64,000 nt of DNA from Desulfocucumis palustris (GCF_002933875.1 NZ_BFAV01000073.1:62001-126000); one strand, 5' to 3'; numbered from the stretch's first letter, positions 45,801 to 54,499 are shown. The notes: a model not told the origin generated them from the sequence alone. Translations and numbers: made by a program.

Positions 45801-45837
45801 GGAAGTATTGTTAACAGGGAACGGTGTGGCCGGAAGG

Positions 45838-46385
45838 CTACGCCGTTTCTCTGTTTCTGCGTAACATTTCATCGGTTAGTTCGGGGATGTTCAGGATGCC
45901 CACGCCGTTGTAGACGATTTCCACCTTTTGCTTCCGCTTCCCGCTGCTCTTGTCGGGCGCGTGGATGATAATCTTCGAGATAAACTCGTTGAGAATCGTC
46001 GGCATAAGCTCCTGTATGTCCGTGTATTTCCTGACCGTCGCAAGGAATTGTCCTGTATCCTCGGCCTTCCGTTCCTCCGCGGACTTCAGACTCACCTGTC
46101 GGACGAAGACCTTTTCGAACTGCCGCACATACCGGATGACGCCCCGCACATGCTCCAGCATCAAAGCATACAGCACAACTTCTCGAATGAAGTGGACGGA
46201 GCAGGTTCCTGTGTTGCTTTTGTAGTTGGAGCAGACAAAATGGTTCTGCCGTTCCTCGAAGCCTTTGGCGGTGCAGTAGTAAAGCTTTGCCCCGCAGTCT
46301 GCGCAGTGGAGCAGACCCGAGAACATGCTCGTTCTGCCTGTTTTGGTCGGTCTGCGCTTGTTTTTCCGAAGCTCCCTTTTTAAGA
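45838..46385 (-). pseudogene. Large serine recombinase, C-terminal remnant
   Basis: Reverse strand. Coding starts abruptly near 46385 (KRRPTKTGRTSMFSGLLHCADCG) with no catalytic domain. The zinc-ribbon (HCADCGAKLYYC ... FVCSNY) and the terminal DUF4368-like part (DTGQFLATVRKYTDIQELMP, FISKIIIHAPDKSSGKRKQKVEI) match transposon resolvases of the TndX/TnpX type. About 60 residues of coiled coil usually found between them are missing (EERKAE runs directly into DTGQ). It is thus doubly truncated and inactive, but marks a former integrative element. Confidence 0.85.
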
Positions 46386-46388
46386 AAC

Positions 46389-46423
46389 ACGGCGGTTTTG
46401 ATTTTTGCTTTCAAAACCGCCGT
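46389..46423 (-). terminator. Perfect inverted repeat at the recombinase/methyltransferase junction
   Basis: ACGGCGGTTTTGA and TCAAAACCGCCGT, 13 bp perfect, 9-base loop. It lies downstream of the reverse-strand methyltransferase and immediately at the break point of the recombinase remnant. May act as terminator on either strand, or be part of the deletion join. Confidence 0.6.
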
Positions 46424-46579
46424 CTATTTTATAATTGTTTTTTTGCACAACTATTCAGCCACCATGACAACGGTTTTTTTTATTTCCGTTGTCTGGCGGC
46501 ATTTTGGGGTGGAAGCTATTTTTAGGGTTCTTTGCACTGCTTTATCTCTCTTTTGCATAGGCGGTAGCGTCCGGCGCTA

Positions 46580-47299
46580 TTATTTTTTCCGTAGCACGAA
46601 AGCAATAAAATTCAGATATTTCCCGCCGCCTGCGTCCATTGTTTTGCGGCAATGAACCGCAATCTCATTTTCTTCTTGGTTCAGCCAATCCACCCAAACG
46701 TTCTCGTTGCTTTCCATCTCGTATATGGAAATTACCTCTGCATCATGGCTGCTATTCACTATTTCCGTCCAATAAGCAATATCACGCAGATAGGCAAGCT
46801 GCTCCGGTGTCCACGAAAGAAGCAATTCTTTCGGCAGGTTATCATGGCAATCTTTTTTCAGGCCGGGTACGCAGCAGTAAATATATCCACCGTGTTTGAC
46901 AAAGGGCAGTAGTTTTTCGTCCAAGTATTTTGGGTCACGTCCCCAAAAGTTATAGGAATCTGTGCTGACCACCGCATCGAAAAATTCTTTTTCAAAGGGC
47001 AAGGCGGTGGCGTCAGCCTTAACGGGTGTAATCTGTTCAGGTGTTAATCCCATTTTATAAAAAAAACTACGGTTTTCCTGCGGCTCACTCCACAAATCGG
47101 CGGCGTAAACCTTGAAGCCATAATCTTTTACGAGCATAACACTTGTATGCCCTTGCCCACTTCCGAGGTCGCAGACGATACTTCCGGCAGGGATTTTATG
47201 ATTTAGCAGCATTTCTTCCTGCAATTTGAATGGGTTAGGCCCCATGGCCGTAGCCAGTAATTCGGGGGTATTGTACTTTTGGCTTATTGGATACTCCAT
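46580..47299 (-). CDS. Class I SAM methyltransferase on the acquired island
   Basis: 239 residues. Motif I IVCDLGSGQGHTSVMLVKD, VYAADLWSEPQEN, then ADATALPFEKEFFDAVVSTDSYNFWG and the family-typical VPGLKKDCHDNLPKELL. The type is common on integrative elements of gut and soil Clostridia. Substrate unknown. Base composition is more AT-rich than the metal-transport methyltransferases and it is unlikely to be related to their function. Confidence 0.85.
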   Translation of the reverse strand: MEYPISQKYNTPELLATAMGPNPFKLQEEMLLNHKIPAGSIVCDLGSGQGHTSVMLVKDYGFKVYAADLWSEPQENRSFFYKMGLTPEQITPVKADATALPFEKEFFDAVVSTDSYNFWGRDPKYLDEKLLPFVKHGGYIYCCVPGLKKDCHDNLPKELLLSWTPEQLAYLRDIAYWTEIVNSSHDAEVISIYEMESNENVWVDWLNQEENEIAVHCRKTMDAGGGKYLNFIAFVLRKK

Positions 47300-47451
47300 T
47301 GTAATTGCTCCTTATCTTATCTTTTATTTGCTTTATTGCTTTTGCATAGTTAAATTATACCCCGTTCCTTTTATAAAAGCTCCCTACTGAACGATACAGA
47401 AGCAAAAAGGCGACATGACAAATCTGCCATGCCGCCTTTAAGGTATATTTA

Positions 47452-47721
47452 TCATTTCTTCATTTCGGATAATATCTTATATACAGTCTTGGGCGACAAA
47501 TAGAACTTATTTGCCAGTTGCGGGACAGGTGTACCACGTTGGTATTCCGTAAAAATGGTTGCATTACGTTCGTCAAGCAATTGTCTACTATTACTTAATT
47601 CGCCCCAGCCTTTTTTGTTTTCTTCTTTACGAGGAATATAAAGATATTCGCCGTCAATATGTTGTTGTATTGCCATAATCAAATCGTCTGGCAATACACA
47701 GATTGCATTTTTATAGCCCAT
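47452..47721 (-). CDS. CD3324-like / Mor-type DNA-binding protein
   Basis: 89 residues: an N-terminal part with LPDDLIMAIQQHIDGEYLYIPRK and a C-terminal helix-turn-helix (TEYQRGTPVPQLANKFYLSPKTVYKILSEM). This matches the small CD3324-type proteins, related to the Mor activator, often found as cargo of Clostridial integrative elements. Could control neighbouring island genes. Confidence 0.8.
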   Translation of the reverse strand: MGYKNAICVLPDDLIMAIQQHIDGEYLYIPRKEENKKGWGELSNSRQLLDERNATIFTEYQRGTPVPQLANKFYLSPKTVYKILSEMKK

Positions 47722-47856
47722 TGTGCGCCTCCTATAATAATCAAAAAATAGGATTACGCAAGGACTATCCTCATATTTGAATTATGCGATAGCCCTTGCT
47801 ACGCACAATACCGACTCCAATGCACCTTTAGGGATAAGACAACGCTCCTTTCGTAT

Positions 47857-48954
47857 TTATCTATTGTTCTTGTCTTTAATATGCTTCTTTAATTGTTTCA
47901 TTTCACCCTTGCCGCCAAACATTCTATTGAGTTTCTCGTTTTCAAGCTGGCGGGCATTTAATCCGGCGTATGATACTTCCCGTTGCAATTTTTGATAGCT
48001 CTCAAAGCGTTTTTCGGACAGTGTTCCATTTTCGATTGCTTCTCTAATGGCGCAGCCCGGCTCTGCTCCGTGAGAACAGTCGCCAAATTTGCACCGGGCG
48101 GCAATTTCTTCAATATCTTCAAAGGTTTTTGACAGGTTGCCCGTATAAATCTGCAACTCCCGCATACCGGGCGTATCTATGACAATGCCGCCATTTGGCA
48201 ATAGCAATAGTTGGCGGTGGGTTGTGGTATGTCTGCCCTTGGCATCATCTTCCCGTATCGCTCTCGTTGCAAGCAGATCCTGCCCCATAAGGCGGTTAAT
48301 AAGTGTGGACTTGCCAACTCCTGATGAACCGACAAACGCAATCGTCTTTCCTTGCCCGATATAAGCGTTAATCCCGTCAAATCCATTCCCGTTTTCAGAA
48401 GAACAGGTAATGACCTCCGCTCCCATGCTCACCGAAGCAATATCGTTAAGCTTCTGCGGTAAATCAATACACAAATCGGATTTTGTCAGAACGATAACCG
48501 GGGTCGCCATACTATCCCATGCGATTGTTAAATATCGTTCAATTCGCCGGATATTAAAATCCGCATTGAGCGACATACAAATGAAGATAGTGTCAATATT
48601 GGCCGCAATCACCTGTCCAGCATTTTCCGTACCGGCAGATTGCCGCGCTAAAACGCTTTTGCGGCGCAGGATATGATGAATGATTGCATTGCCGGTGCTT
48701 CCGTCCAATCGGTCAATCATCACCCAATCCCCAACGGCGGGGAAGTTGGTTTGGTCGTTTGCGTGGTAGGCAAATTTACCCGAAACACTTGCATCTATTT
48801 CTCCGTATTCACTAACTACTTTATATAGGTCGCGGTGTTGCTCGGTAACTCTGGCGATAAACAGGCCATTATATAAGGTTGCCTCCTGTTCAAAGCGTTC
48901 GTTTAGTCCGTAGTTTTTCAAATTGATATTCAATGGTTTCAAATCCTTTCGCAA
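47857..48954 (-). CDS. rsgA: RsgA-like ribosome small-subunit GTPase
   Basis: 365 residues. N-terminal OB fold, then a circularly permuted GTPase: TKSDL (G4) precedes GSSGVGKSTLINRL (G1) and DTPGMRE (G3). The C-terminal zinc site is CKFGDCSHGAEPGC. RsgA acts in late 30S maturation. This copy, on the acquired island and behind an attenuator-like leader, is probably an extra one rather than the housekeeping gene, perhaps tied to stress or antibiotic exposure (inference). Confidence 0.9.
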   Translation of the reverse strand: MRKDLKPLNINLKNYGLNERFEQEATLYNGLFIARVTEQHRDLYKVVSEYGEIDASVSGKFAYHANDQTNFPAVGDWVMIDRLDGSTGNAIIHHILRRKSVLARQSAGTENAGQVIAANIDTIFICMSLNADFNIRRIERYLTIAWDSMATPVIVLTKSDLCIDLPQKLNDIASVSMGAEVITCSSENGNGFDGINAYIGQGKTIAFVGSSGVGKSTLINRLMGQDLLATRAIREDDAKGRHTTTHRQLLLLPNGGIVIDTPGMRELQIYTGNLSKTFEDIEEIAARCKFGDCSHGAEPGCAIREAIENGTLSEKRFESYQKLQREVSYAGLNARQLENEKLNRMFGGKGEMKQLKKHIKDKNNR

Positions 48955-48989
48955 AGTATATGCGTACCAAATAGCCTTGCGACAATAAA

Positions 48990-49025
48990 AAAAGCGCAGT
49001 TACCCACTGCGCTGCAAAACAAACA
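48990..49025 (-). terminator. Attenuator-like terminator in the rsgA leader
   Basis: Reverse strand: GCGCAGT-GGGTA-ACTGCGC followed by seven T, about 40 bases upstream of the rsgA start. Further upstream the leader contains other pairings (about 49030-49110), so it may be a regulated leader. The gap 48955-49313 otherwise carries no gene. Confidence 0.7.
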
Positions 49026-49313
49026 AAAGAAGGTGTTAAACAAACACTTCTCCGTCATTCCGTAAGGCATTTGGGCACACAAAATAAGCAGGTCAAAATC
49101 CTGCCTCTGTGATACAAATAATTACCTTATCGGACGACCGACATTAATACACCTCTTTCTAATAATTATATAATAAAGTAACATCATTTCGCAAAATTGT
49201 CAAATCCCTATCATTATCACATGCCGCCTTAAGCCGGCGCTTTATTGACAGGCCAAATTATTTTGAAAAAATTTTTCAGGATACCCGGATTATACCGGGT
49301 ATCCTGTTTTATT

Positions 49314-50291
49314 CTACAGCTTTGCGTTGAATGCGCCAAGTACCCTGCTGATTGGACTGGCGTAGGTTATCCTGTCGGAGCCGGCAAAAAGAAGGCCCAC
49401 TGCCCTGCCGTCCGCAGCCAGTATCAGCGATCCGCTGTCCCCGTTGTCGCTCATTGAGCCGGTGGCGATCTGGTCCTCAAAAAGGTAGGATCTCTTGTCA
49501 TCCTCAATGTGCAGGGTATTGTGGATCGCGGTTATCTGGGAGGAGGTTATGCCGGTGGACCTGCCGCTTTTAAAAACCGGCATGCCGGGGAAAGGCTCCG
49601 TGGTTCCGTTTACAGGGCCAAGTCCCATAATTTTGCCGTCCACCAGGCCGGGCTCCATGGGTATGGCCAGCGCGGCGTCCATCAAATTGGGCTCGGGTTT
49701 TTTCCCTTGTTTGTATTCCTGGGTGCTGATCCACTTATACGGGCTATAGGACGCCAGCCGGGCGATTATATCCCTGTCCGTGCCTCCGTCGTAGGGTCCG
49801 GGCTGCAGTATCGGATCTCCCACGGAGGCCAGGCCGTCCCGGCCGTCGGTTCCGTTGGCCAGAATGTGGTTGTTGCTCAATATGGCCACGCCGCCTGGAA
49901 AGCGCCCCCTGACCACCGCGCCCAGGGTCCCCGCGGAGGTTTTATAATGGCCTATGCTTACCCCCGGAGGTGCCGGGCGGAGCTTTGATTTGCGAAGCTC
50001 GGCGTTATTTCCGCCGGAGGGGGGGCTGTTTATACCAGGAATCGAGAACCCCTGGAAAACTACCCTGCCGATCTCCACCACGTCGGTGGGGAGGCTGTCC
50101 AAAAACCCCGGTATAGCCTGGCTCCTGGCGAGCATGACCCGGGGAACTTTTTTTTCCACCCCCACCACCAGGGACATCCTGCCGGTGTTGAACCGGTTGG
50201 TGTGCTTAAACCCCACACCAACCGATATTACCCCCGGAAGGTCCAGTAGCTGGAACCGGTGCTTTTTCAGGGCCGACAAGAATACCTTCAT
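49314..50291 (-). CDS. Trypsin-like serine protease family protein without signal peptide
   Basis: 325 residues. A chymotrypsin-like fold is indicated by a full triad in order: H142 (LSNNHILAN), D205 (LMDAALAI) and S286 (NGDSGSLI). A 110-residue N-terminal segment precedes it, including GVISVGVGFKHTN, which recurs in such proteins. No signal sequence or membrane helix is present, so it is cytosolic or released by other means. Substrate unknown; self-processing or phage/spore roles are possible. Not clustered with related genes. Confidence 0.8.
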   Translation of the reverse strand: MKVFLSALKKHRFQLLDLPGVISVGVGFKHTNRFNTGRMSLVVGVEKKVPRVMLARSQAIPGFLDSLPTDVVEIGRVVFQGFSIPGINSPPSGGNNAELRKSKLRPAPPGVSIGHYKTSAGTLGAVVRGRFPGGVAILSNNHILANGTDGRDGLASVGDPILQPGPYDGGTDRDIIARLASYSPYKWISTQEYKQGKKPEPNLMDAALAIPMEPGLVDGKIMGLGPVNGTTEPFPGMPVFKSGRSTGITSSQITAIHNTLHIEDDKRSYLFEDQIATGSMSDNGDSGSLILAADGRAVGLLFAGSDRITYASPISRVLGAFNAKL

Positions 50292-50487
50292 TTTTTATCA
50301 CCTTGCGCTTTTTAACCATCATATGGCAGTTTTGACCTTAAGGTGATTTCCGGGGTATGATTTTGTTCGTCCGGCCAGGATAATTAATTACCTTTGTAGA
50401 AACTATCTTTGTGAAAAACGGACAATAATTTTACCAATCCGTGGTTATTGAGGTTTTACCATAAAAATAATTTTGAGAGGTAAAGAA

Positions 50488-51264
50488 ATGTTCAAGGTGG
50501 CAAGCTTTAATACCAACTCCATCAGAAGCAGGCTGGGAATAATACTGCCCTGGCTTGAGCAGGAACGGCCGGATGTGCTTTGTTTGCAGGAAACCAAGGT
50601 GGAGGACAGGGATTTTCCCCTGGAACCCATTAACGGGGTGGGTTACCAGGCGGTTTTCAACGGGAGGAAATCTTACAACGGGGTGGCCATTATAAGCAGG
50701 CATCCCATGCAGGATGTCGGCAAGGACGGCGTGGAGGCGGCGGAGCCCGGGGAGGCCCGGCTGATAGCCGCCACCATCCTGGGAGTGAGGGTGGTAAATA
50801 CCTACATACCCCAGGGACAGTCCCCGGACAGTGACAAGTTTACTTACAAATTGAACTGGATACGCGGGCTTAAGGATTACTTTCAGCAGCGCCACAAACA
50901 ATCCGACTATCTTATATGGACAGGCGATTTCAATGTGGCCCCGGAGCCCATGGACGTGCACAACCCCAAAAGACTGTACGGGCACGTGGGCTATCACCCG
51001 GAGGAGCATAAAGCCCTGCAGTATGTCAAGGAGTGGGGATTTGAGGACGTATTCCGCAGGCACCAGAAGGAGGGAGGTAATTTTACCTTCTGGGACTACC
51101 GGGTTAAGGACGGGGTTAACAGAAACCTGGGCTGGAGGGTGGACCATATCTGGGCCACACCTCCCCTGGCCGAAAAATCAGTCCGGGCGTGGATAGACAA
51201 AGAGCCCAGATTAAAAGACAAGCCTTCCGACCATACCTTTATCGTCGCTGAATTTGAACTGTAA
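50488..51264 (+). CDS. xth: Exodeoxyribonuclease III
   Basis: 258 residues from ATG 50488 (GAGAGGT upstream; the longer TTG 50473 is less likely). Catalytic motifs: SFNTNSI, CLQETKVED with the metal-binding Glu, YIPQG, WTGDFNVAPEPMDVHNP, DHIWATPPL, and KPSDHTFIVAEF. An AP endonuclease and 3'-5' exonuclease in base-excision repair; acts on abasic sites left by glycosylases such as the Fpg-like protein 5 kb upstream. Confidence 0.95.
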   Translation: MFKVASFNTNSIRSRLGIILPWLEQERPDVLCLQETKVEDRDFPLEPINGVGYQAVFNGRKSYNGVAIISRHPMQDVGKDGVEAAEPGEARLIAATILGVRVVNTYIPQGQSPDSDKFTYKLNWIRGLKDYFQQRHKQSDYLIWTGDFNVAPEPMDVHNPKRLYGHVGYHPEEHKALQYVKEWGFEDVFRRHQKEGGNFTFWDYRVKDGVNRNLGWRVDHIWATPPLAEKSVRAWIDKEPRLKDKPSDHTFIVAEFEL

Positions 51265-51275
51265 AATAATCTTTA

Positions 51276-51304
51276 AAGCCGCCCGGTGAAAAAGGGCGGC
51301 TTTT
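51276..51304 (+). terminator. Terminator after xth
   Basis: AAGCCGCCC and GGGCGGCTT stem with a 9-base loop, then TTTT. Confidence 0.85.
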
Positions 51305-51341
51305 ACATATATGTAAGGATTAAATCAGGAAGGTGATTTTT

Positions 51342-51581
51342 ATGAATGTTAGCACTGATTGCATCGTAAGTATCTCAGAGGCTAATCAAAATTTTTCTAA
51401 GGTTGCGCGCCTCGTTGATGAAAAGAAAAAAGTTATCGTAATGAAAAATAATAAACCTCGATATATTATTATCGATTTTGAAGATTATGAGAGCCAAAAG
51501 ACAGAAGAACAAATGCTCGACAAAATTGCTGGTGAAATATTGGAAAAGAATTTTAATGCATTTAAGAGGCTGGCTGAATGA
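51342..51581 (+). CDS. Phd/YefM-type antitoxin without a recognisable toxin
   Basis: 79 residues from ATG 51342 (AGGAAGG upstream). The sequence TDCIVSISEANQNFSKVARLV then VIVMKNNKPRYIIIDFEDYE is typical of the family. The frame that follows with ATGA overlap (51578) runs into a terminator and is not toxin-like, so the toxin seems lost. It could silence toxins coded elsewhere or be a relic. Confidence 0.8.
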   Translation: MNVSTDCIVSISEANQNFSKVARLVDEKKKVIVMKNNKPRYIIIDFEDYESQKTEEQMLDKIAGEILEKNFNAFKRLAE

Positions 51582-51628
51582 TTCTCCTGTTTAAAAGTGG
51601 CTTGGATAGATTCCAGCAGATGGGAATA

Positions 51629-51680
51629 GTTCTTGACTTGCCGGGAAAATACCGGCCGGCAAGTCAAGAACCTTTTTATT
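51629..51680 (+). terminator. Long perfect terminator after the orphan antitoxin
   Basis: GTTCTTGACTTGCCGG and CCGGCAAGTCAAGAAC, 16 bp perfect, followed by CTTTTTATTT. It also separates this gene from the convergent DsrK/HdrD-like gene. Confidence 0.9.
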
Positions 51681-51689
51681 TGTTATTGC

Positions 51690-53072
51690 CTATTTCCAAA
51701 CCAGGGCTTTACCCAGCAGATCGATTAAACCTTTTACTTCCACACCCAGCTCGTGCTCTTCCACCATGGGATTGAGCTGAGCCTTACAAATGGAGCAGGG
51801 AGCGCACAATATGCCGTCCCCGCCGGCGCCCACGCCGGTCGCTCTAACCAGTTCAGCCTTCTTGGCGGAAAGCCGGATGCGGCGCCGGTACATTTCAGGG
51901 TCGTCGAACAGTATGCCTGAACCTCCGCCGCAGCAAAAAGTCCAGTCCCGGTTAGGGGTCATTTCCCTGAAATCCGCCACACTGGCCTGCATCACCGTGC
52001 GCAGGTTTTCTTGCAGGTCGCAGGCCCGGGCGTAATTGCAGGGGTCGTGCAGGGTGACCGGCTTGCTGTTCCTGGCGGGGTCCAGCTTCAGCTGGTTGGT
52101 TTTAATGTAATAAGCAACTTCATCGTGTATATGTGTTATTGGCCACACCATGGGGCGGTCGGCCATGGTGGGAATGTACATTTTTGCCGCCCGCCAGCCG
52201 TGTCCGCATTCACCCCAGACAATCTTTTTGACACCCAGTTGCTGGGCCGCGTCCAGAAGCCGCATGACGTTATGACGCTGGGTATGCCTCTGGTCAAACA
52301 GGAACCCGAAGTTCCCGGCTTCAGTCACCGCGCTGGGAATAGTCCAGTTAGCCCCGATATAGGTGAAGAACATTGCCGCGCCCATCAGGGTGTACGGATT
52401 TGAATAGAAGTCCGCCGAGGAAGGAATGTAGAGAATATCGGAATCCGGCTTATCCACCGGAAATTTGGCCTCAACTCCGAATTCGTCCATTATATCTTCT
52501 GAAAGGAATTCCAGGGTGTCGATAAGGCCGGGTTTGGGGGTATTCATGTGGTTTCCCACGTTTAACATGGCGGCCCCCGTATTGGCGTGCAGCCTCGGGG
52601 TAATGCCCAGCCAGTGCAGAATCTGGCGTCCCACAAAGGTAACCTCGCAGGTGTCGATGCCCAGGGGACAGGAACGGGCGCACCTGCGGCACTCGCTGCA
52701 CTGGTAGAAGTAGGAATACCATTCTTCAAGCACATCCAGGCTGATATCCTCAGCTCCCACCAGCTTGCCGAACCATTTTCCCTCCGGGGTGAAATACCGC
52801 CTGTAAATTTTGCGGATTAATTCCGCCCTGTTGGTGGGGATATTCCTTGGATCTTCCGTACCCAGGTAGGTATGGCAGTTTTCCGCGCAGGCGCCGCACT
52901 TCACGCATGATTCCATGGCCATTACAAATGAACGAAACTTTTTGCGCATTTCGTCCAGGTACTGGATGGCCTTTTCGCACTTCTGCCCGTCGGGCACAGG
53001 CTCAATGTGAATTTTCCTCATCTCGGCGCCGGAAGCCCGGACAGGCTGCACCATGCCTTTATATTCAGGCAT
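51690..53072 (-). CDS. DsrK/HdrD-like iron-sulfur protein
   Basis: 460 residues. Two [4Fe-4S] motifs (CVKCGACAENC and CSECRRCARSCP) near the N-terminus, then a CCG-type domain with GECGHG, LHDPCNYARAC, FCCGGGSGILF and a terminal CAPCSICKAQL. This is the arrangement of DsrK, HmcF and HdrD, cytosolic or membrane-attached subunits that move electrons to disulfide or thiol acceptors at a noncubane cluster. No membrane partner is coded intact nearby, though a fragment of one is found 1.4 kb upstream on the same strand. RBS GAGGGGG. Confidence 0.87.
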   Translation of the reverse strand: MPEYKGMVQPVRASGAEMRKIHIEPVPDGQKCEKAIQYLDEMRKKFRSFVMAMESCVKCGACAENCHTYLGTEDPRNIPTNRAELIRKIYRRYFTPEGKWFGKLVGAEDISLDVLEEWYSYFYQCSECRRCARSCPLGIDTCEVTFVGRQILHWLGITPRLHANTGAAMLNVGNHMNTPKPGLIDTLEFLSEDIMDEFGVEAKFPVDKPDSDILYIPSSADFYSNPYTLMGAAMFFTYIGANWTIPSAVTEAGNFGFLFDQRHTQRHNVMRLLDAAQQLGVKKIVWGECGHGWRAAKMYIPTMADRPMVWPITHIHDEVAYYIKTNQLKLDPARNSKPVTLHDPCNYARACDLQENLRTVMQASVADFREMTPNRDWTFCCGGGSGILFDDPEMYRRRIRLSAKKAELVRATGVGAGGDGILCAPCSICKAQLNPMVEEHELGVEVKGLIDLLGKALVWK

Positions 53073-53082
53073 ACATTAATCC

Positions 53083-53427
53083 CCCCTCGGGTTTTATCTA
53101 AAAATAACCCGGGGTGAGAGGAAAATCTTGAGGTTTTTTACCATAATAAAATCAAAGCACAGGCACATATAAATAAAATTTTCTGGTCTGCTTGTATTCC
53201 TCGGTAAATAATTCAAAGTATTCAATACCGGTATTATTGTTTAATTTAAGCCCGGACACACTGAGACATTTATCCAGATCTTTAAAAACCGTGCCAAATA
53301 TTAAGCCCATGAATCCCGGGTACCTGAATATGGCGTACTTGGATTCGGGAATACTCCTCTCCACAAACCCGGACCGGTCTCCAAAATGTTCCTCCGCGGC
53401 AATACCGAAAAAACTGAATTTGCGTGA
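53083..53427 (-). repeat. Duplicated segment, intact copy
   Basis: The last ~90 codons of the AraC-type gene plus about 60 bases beyond it, containing AAATCTTGAGGTTTTTTACC, recur at 54815-55143 with moderate divergence. The shared noncoding piece sits in front of a respiratory-type gene in both copies. Confidence 0.8.
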
Positions 53428-54009
53428 CGGATTGCTTTCGTCACTGCGGGTAATACTGAACAATCGCCTGGAGGCGCCCTGGTAAATGTACTCCTCCGTA
53501 AGATCGAAGACCCTGCCGGTCAGTTCTTCCATTTCCTCCGGGTTCAGTGGATGGTGAATAAGGAGTTCCTTTCCCAAAAGTTTTATTTGTTTGATTTTCC
53601 GGCAGTAGTGGTCCACAATAATAGCATTGTTTTTATTTCTGAAGTCCCGTTCAATGATGTACAGCCTTTTTATCAAGGAAACGGGAATATTCTCTTTTTT
53701 GTACCGGCTTGGGGTAACCTGAAACATTTTTAAAAAGTCCCGGGTGAACTGTTCATGGGAGTTAAAACCATATTGGAGGGCAATTTCCAACACATTGCGG
53801 TCCGCTTTTTTCAAAGCGATGGCTGCTTCGGAAAGCTTTCGCTCCAGAATGTATGATTTCAGGGTCTTATTGGTCACAGCCCGGAAAATGCGATAGAAGT
53901 GCGTGGGAGAAATATAATGCCGGGACGCCAGTTCCTCCAGGGACAGCTTCCGGTGTAAATTGGACTCGATATATTGGATGGTTTCATTGACTATTTCAAT
54001 ATAATTCAT
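53152..54009 (-). CDS. AraC-family regulator with GyrI-like effector domain
   Basis: 285 residues. N-terminal double helix-turn-helix (LSLEELASRHYISPTHFYRIF; ALQYGFNSHEQFTRDFLKMF), then a GyrI-like ligand domain from about residue 125 ending in KFYLYVPVL. Rob/BmrR-type effector domains bind small hydrophobic molecules. It is 79 bases upstream of the DsrK/HdrD-like gene and transcribed toward it, so probably its activator. Part of the gene and its downstream region occur again at 54815-55143. Confidence 0.9.
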   Translation of the reverse strand: MNYIEIVNETIQYIESNLHRKLSLEELASRHYISPTHFYRIFRAVTNKTLKSYILERKLSEAAIALKKADRNVLEIALQYGFNSHEQFTRDFLKMFQVTPSRYKKENIPVSLIKRLYIIERDFRNKNNAIIVDHYCRKIKQIKLLGKELLIHHPLNPEEMEELTGRVFDLTEEYIYQGASRRLFSITRSDESNPSRKFSFFGIAAEEHFGDRSGFVERSIPESKYAIFRYPGFMGLIFGTVFKDLDKCLSVSGLKLNNNTGIEYFELFTEEYKQTRKFYLYVPVL

Positions 54010-54135
54010 GAACTCCCTCGCCAGGTAACAAGGCAGGGATTAACTTTTTTCCACAACCTCATAGAATACCTATTAATTACCAAAACAAAGCTGATAATTC
54101 CTGCATTGTTAAAAAATAATTGTATTTACAATAAA

Positions 54136-54157
54136 CCCCGGCGCTTTTTTGCCGGGG
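54136..54157 (-). terminator. Hairpin in the intergenic stretch 54010-54300
   Basis: CCCCGGC and GCCGGGG with an 8-base loop; on the reverse strand it is followed by a short T-rich GTTTATTG. No gene is visible in 54010-54300. Confidence 0.55.
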
Positions 54158-54302
54158 TTAAGTCTTGTTGTTAAGGTTACTGTTTAGTCAAATTTACGGT
54201 AATTTGAAATGGCAGCCCGTTAAAGAGTCGCCGGCAAAATAAGCATATTTATTGATTTCCCATCATGGTTAAGGAACACACCCATAATTGCCCTCTGGTT
54301 TA

Positions 54303-54375
54303 CCGCGCGGTTTCCGGGGCGGCGGTGATTACAGGGGCATCAGGTATCTGCACTCTCCGGCCCGGCTGCCATTAT
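54303..54375 (-). pseudogene. Scrap of a second dehydratase-activator gene, C-terminal end
   Basis: Reverse-strand translation QPGRRVQIPDAPVITAAP, stop shortly after, aligns with the end of the intact activator (QLGCGLKIPEDPVITAAL). Only about 24 codons remain. Confidence 0.6.
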
Positions 54376-54499
54376 ATTCAGGCACCCTGTTCACTTCCAC
54401 CGGAAGGCAGTCCTAACCCGGCGGCCCTGGCAGCCGGAATGTCGATATTGGGAAGTCCCGACGCCGGTTCGGTATAAGGTCTGTTGATAATCCAGCGTT

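Noticed and set aside
51578-51775. Possible toxin gene overlapping the orphan antitoxin stop
   Set aside because: It runs through a perfect terminator and into the opposite gene, has no family pattern and no second ribosome site.
54265-54477. Forward-strand frame in the decayed region
   Set aside because: It reads antisense to recognisable activator and unassigned fragments on the reverse strand and has no ribosome binding site.
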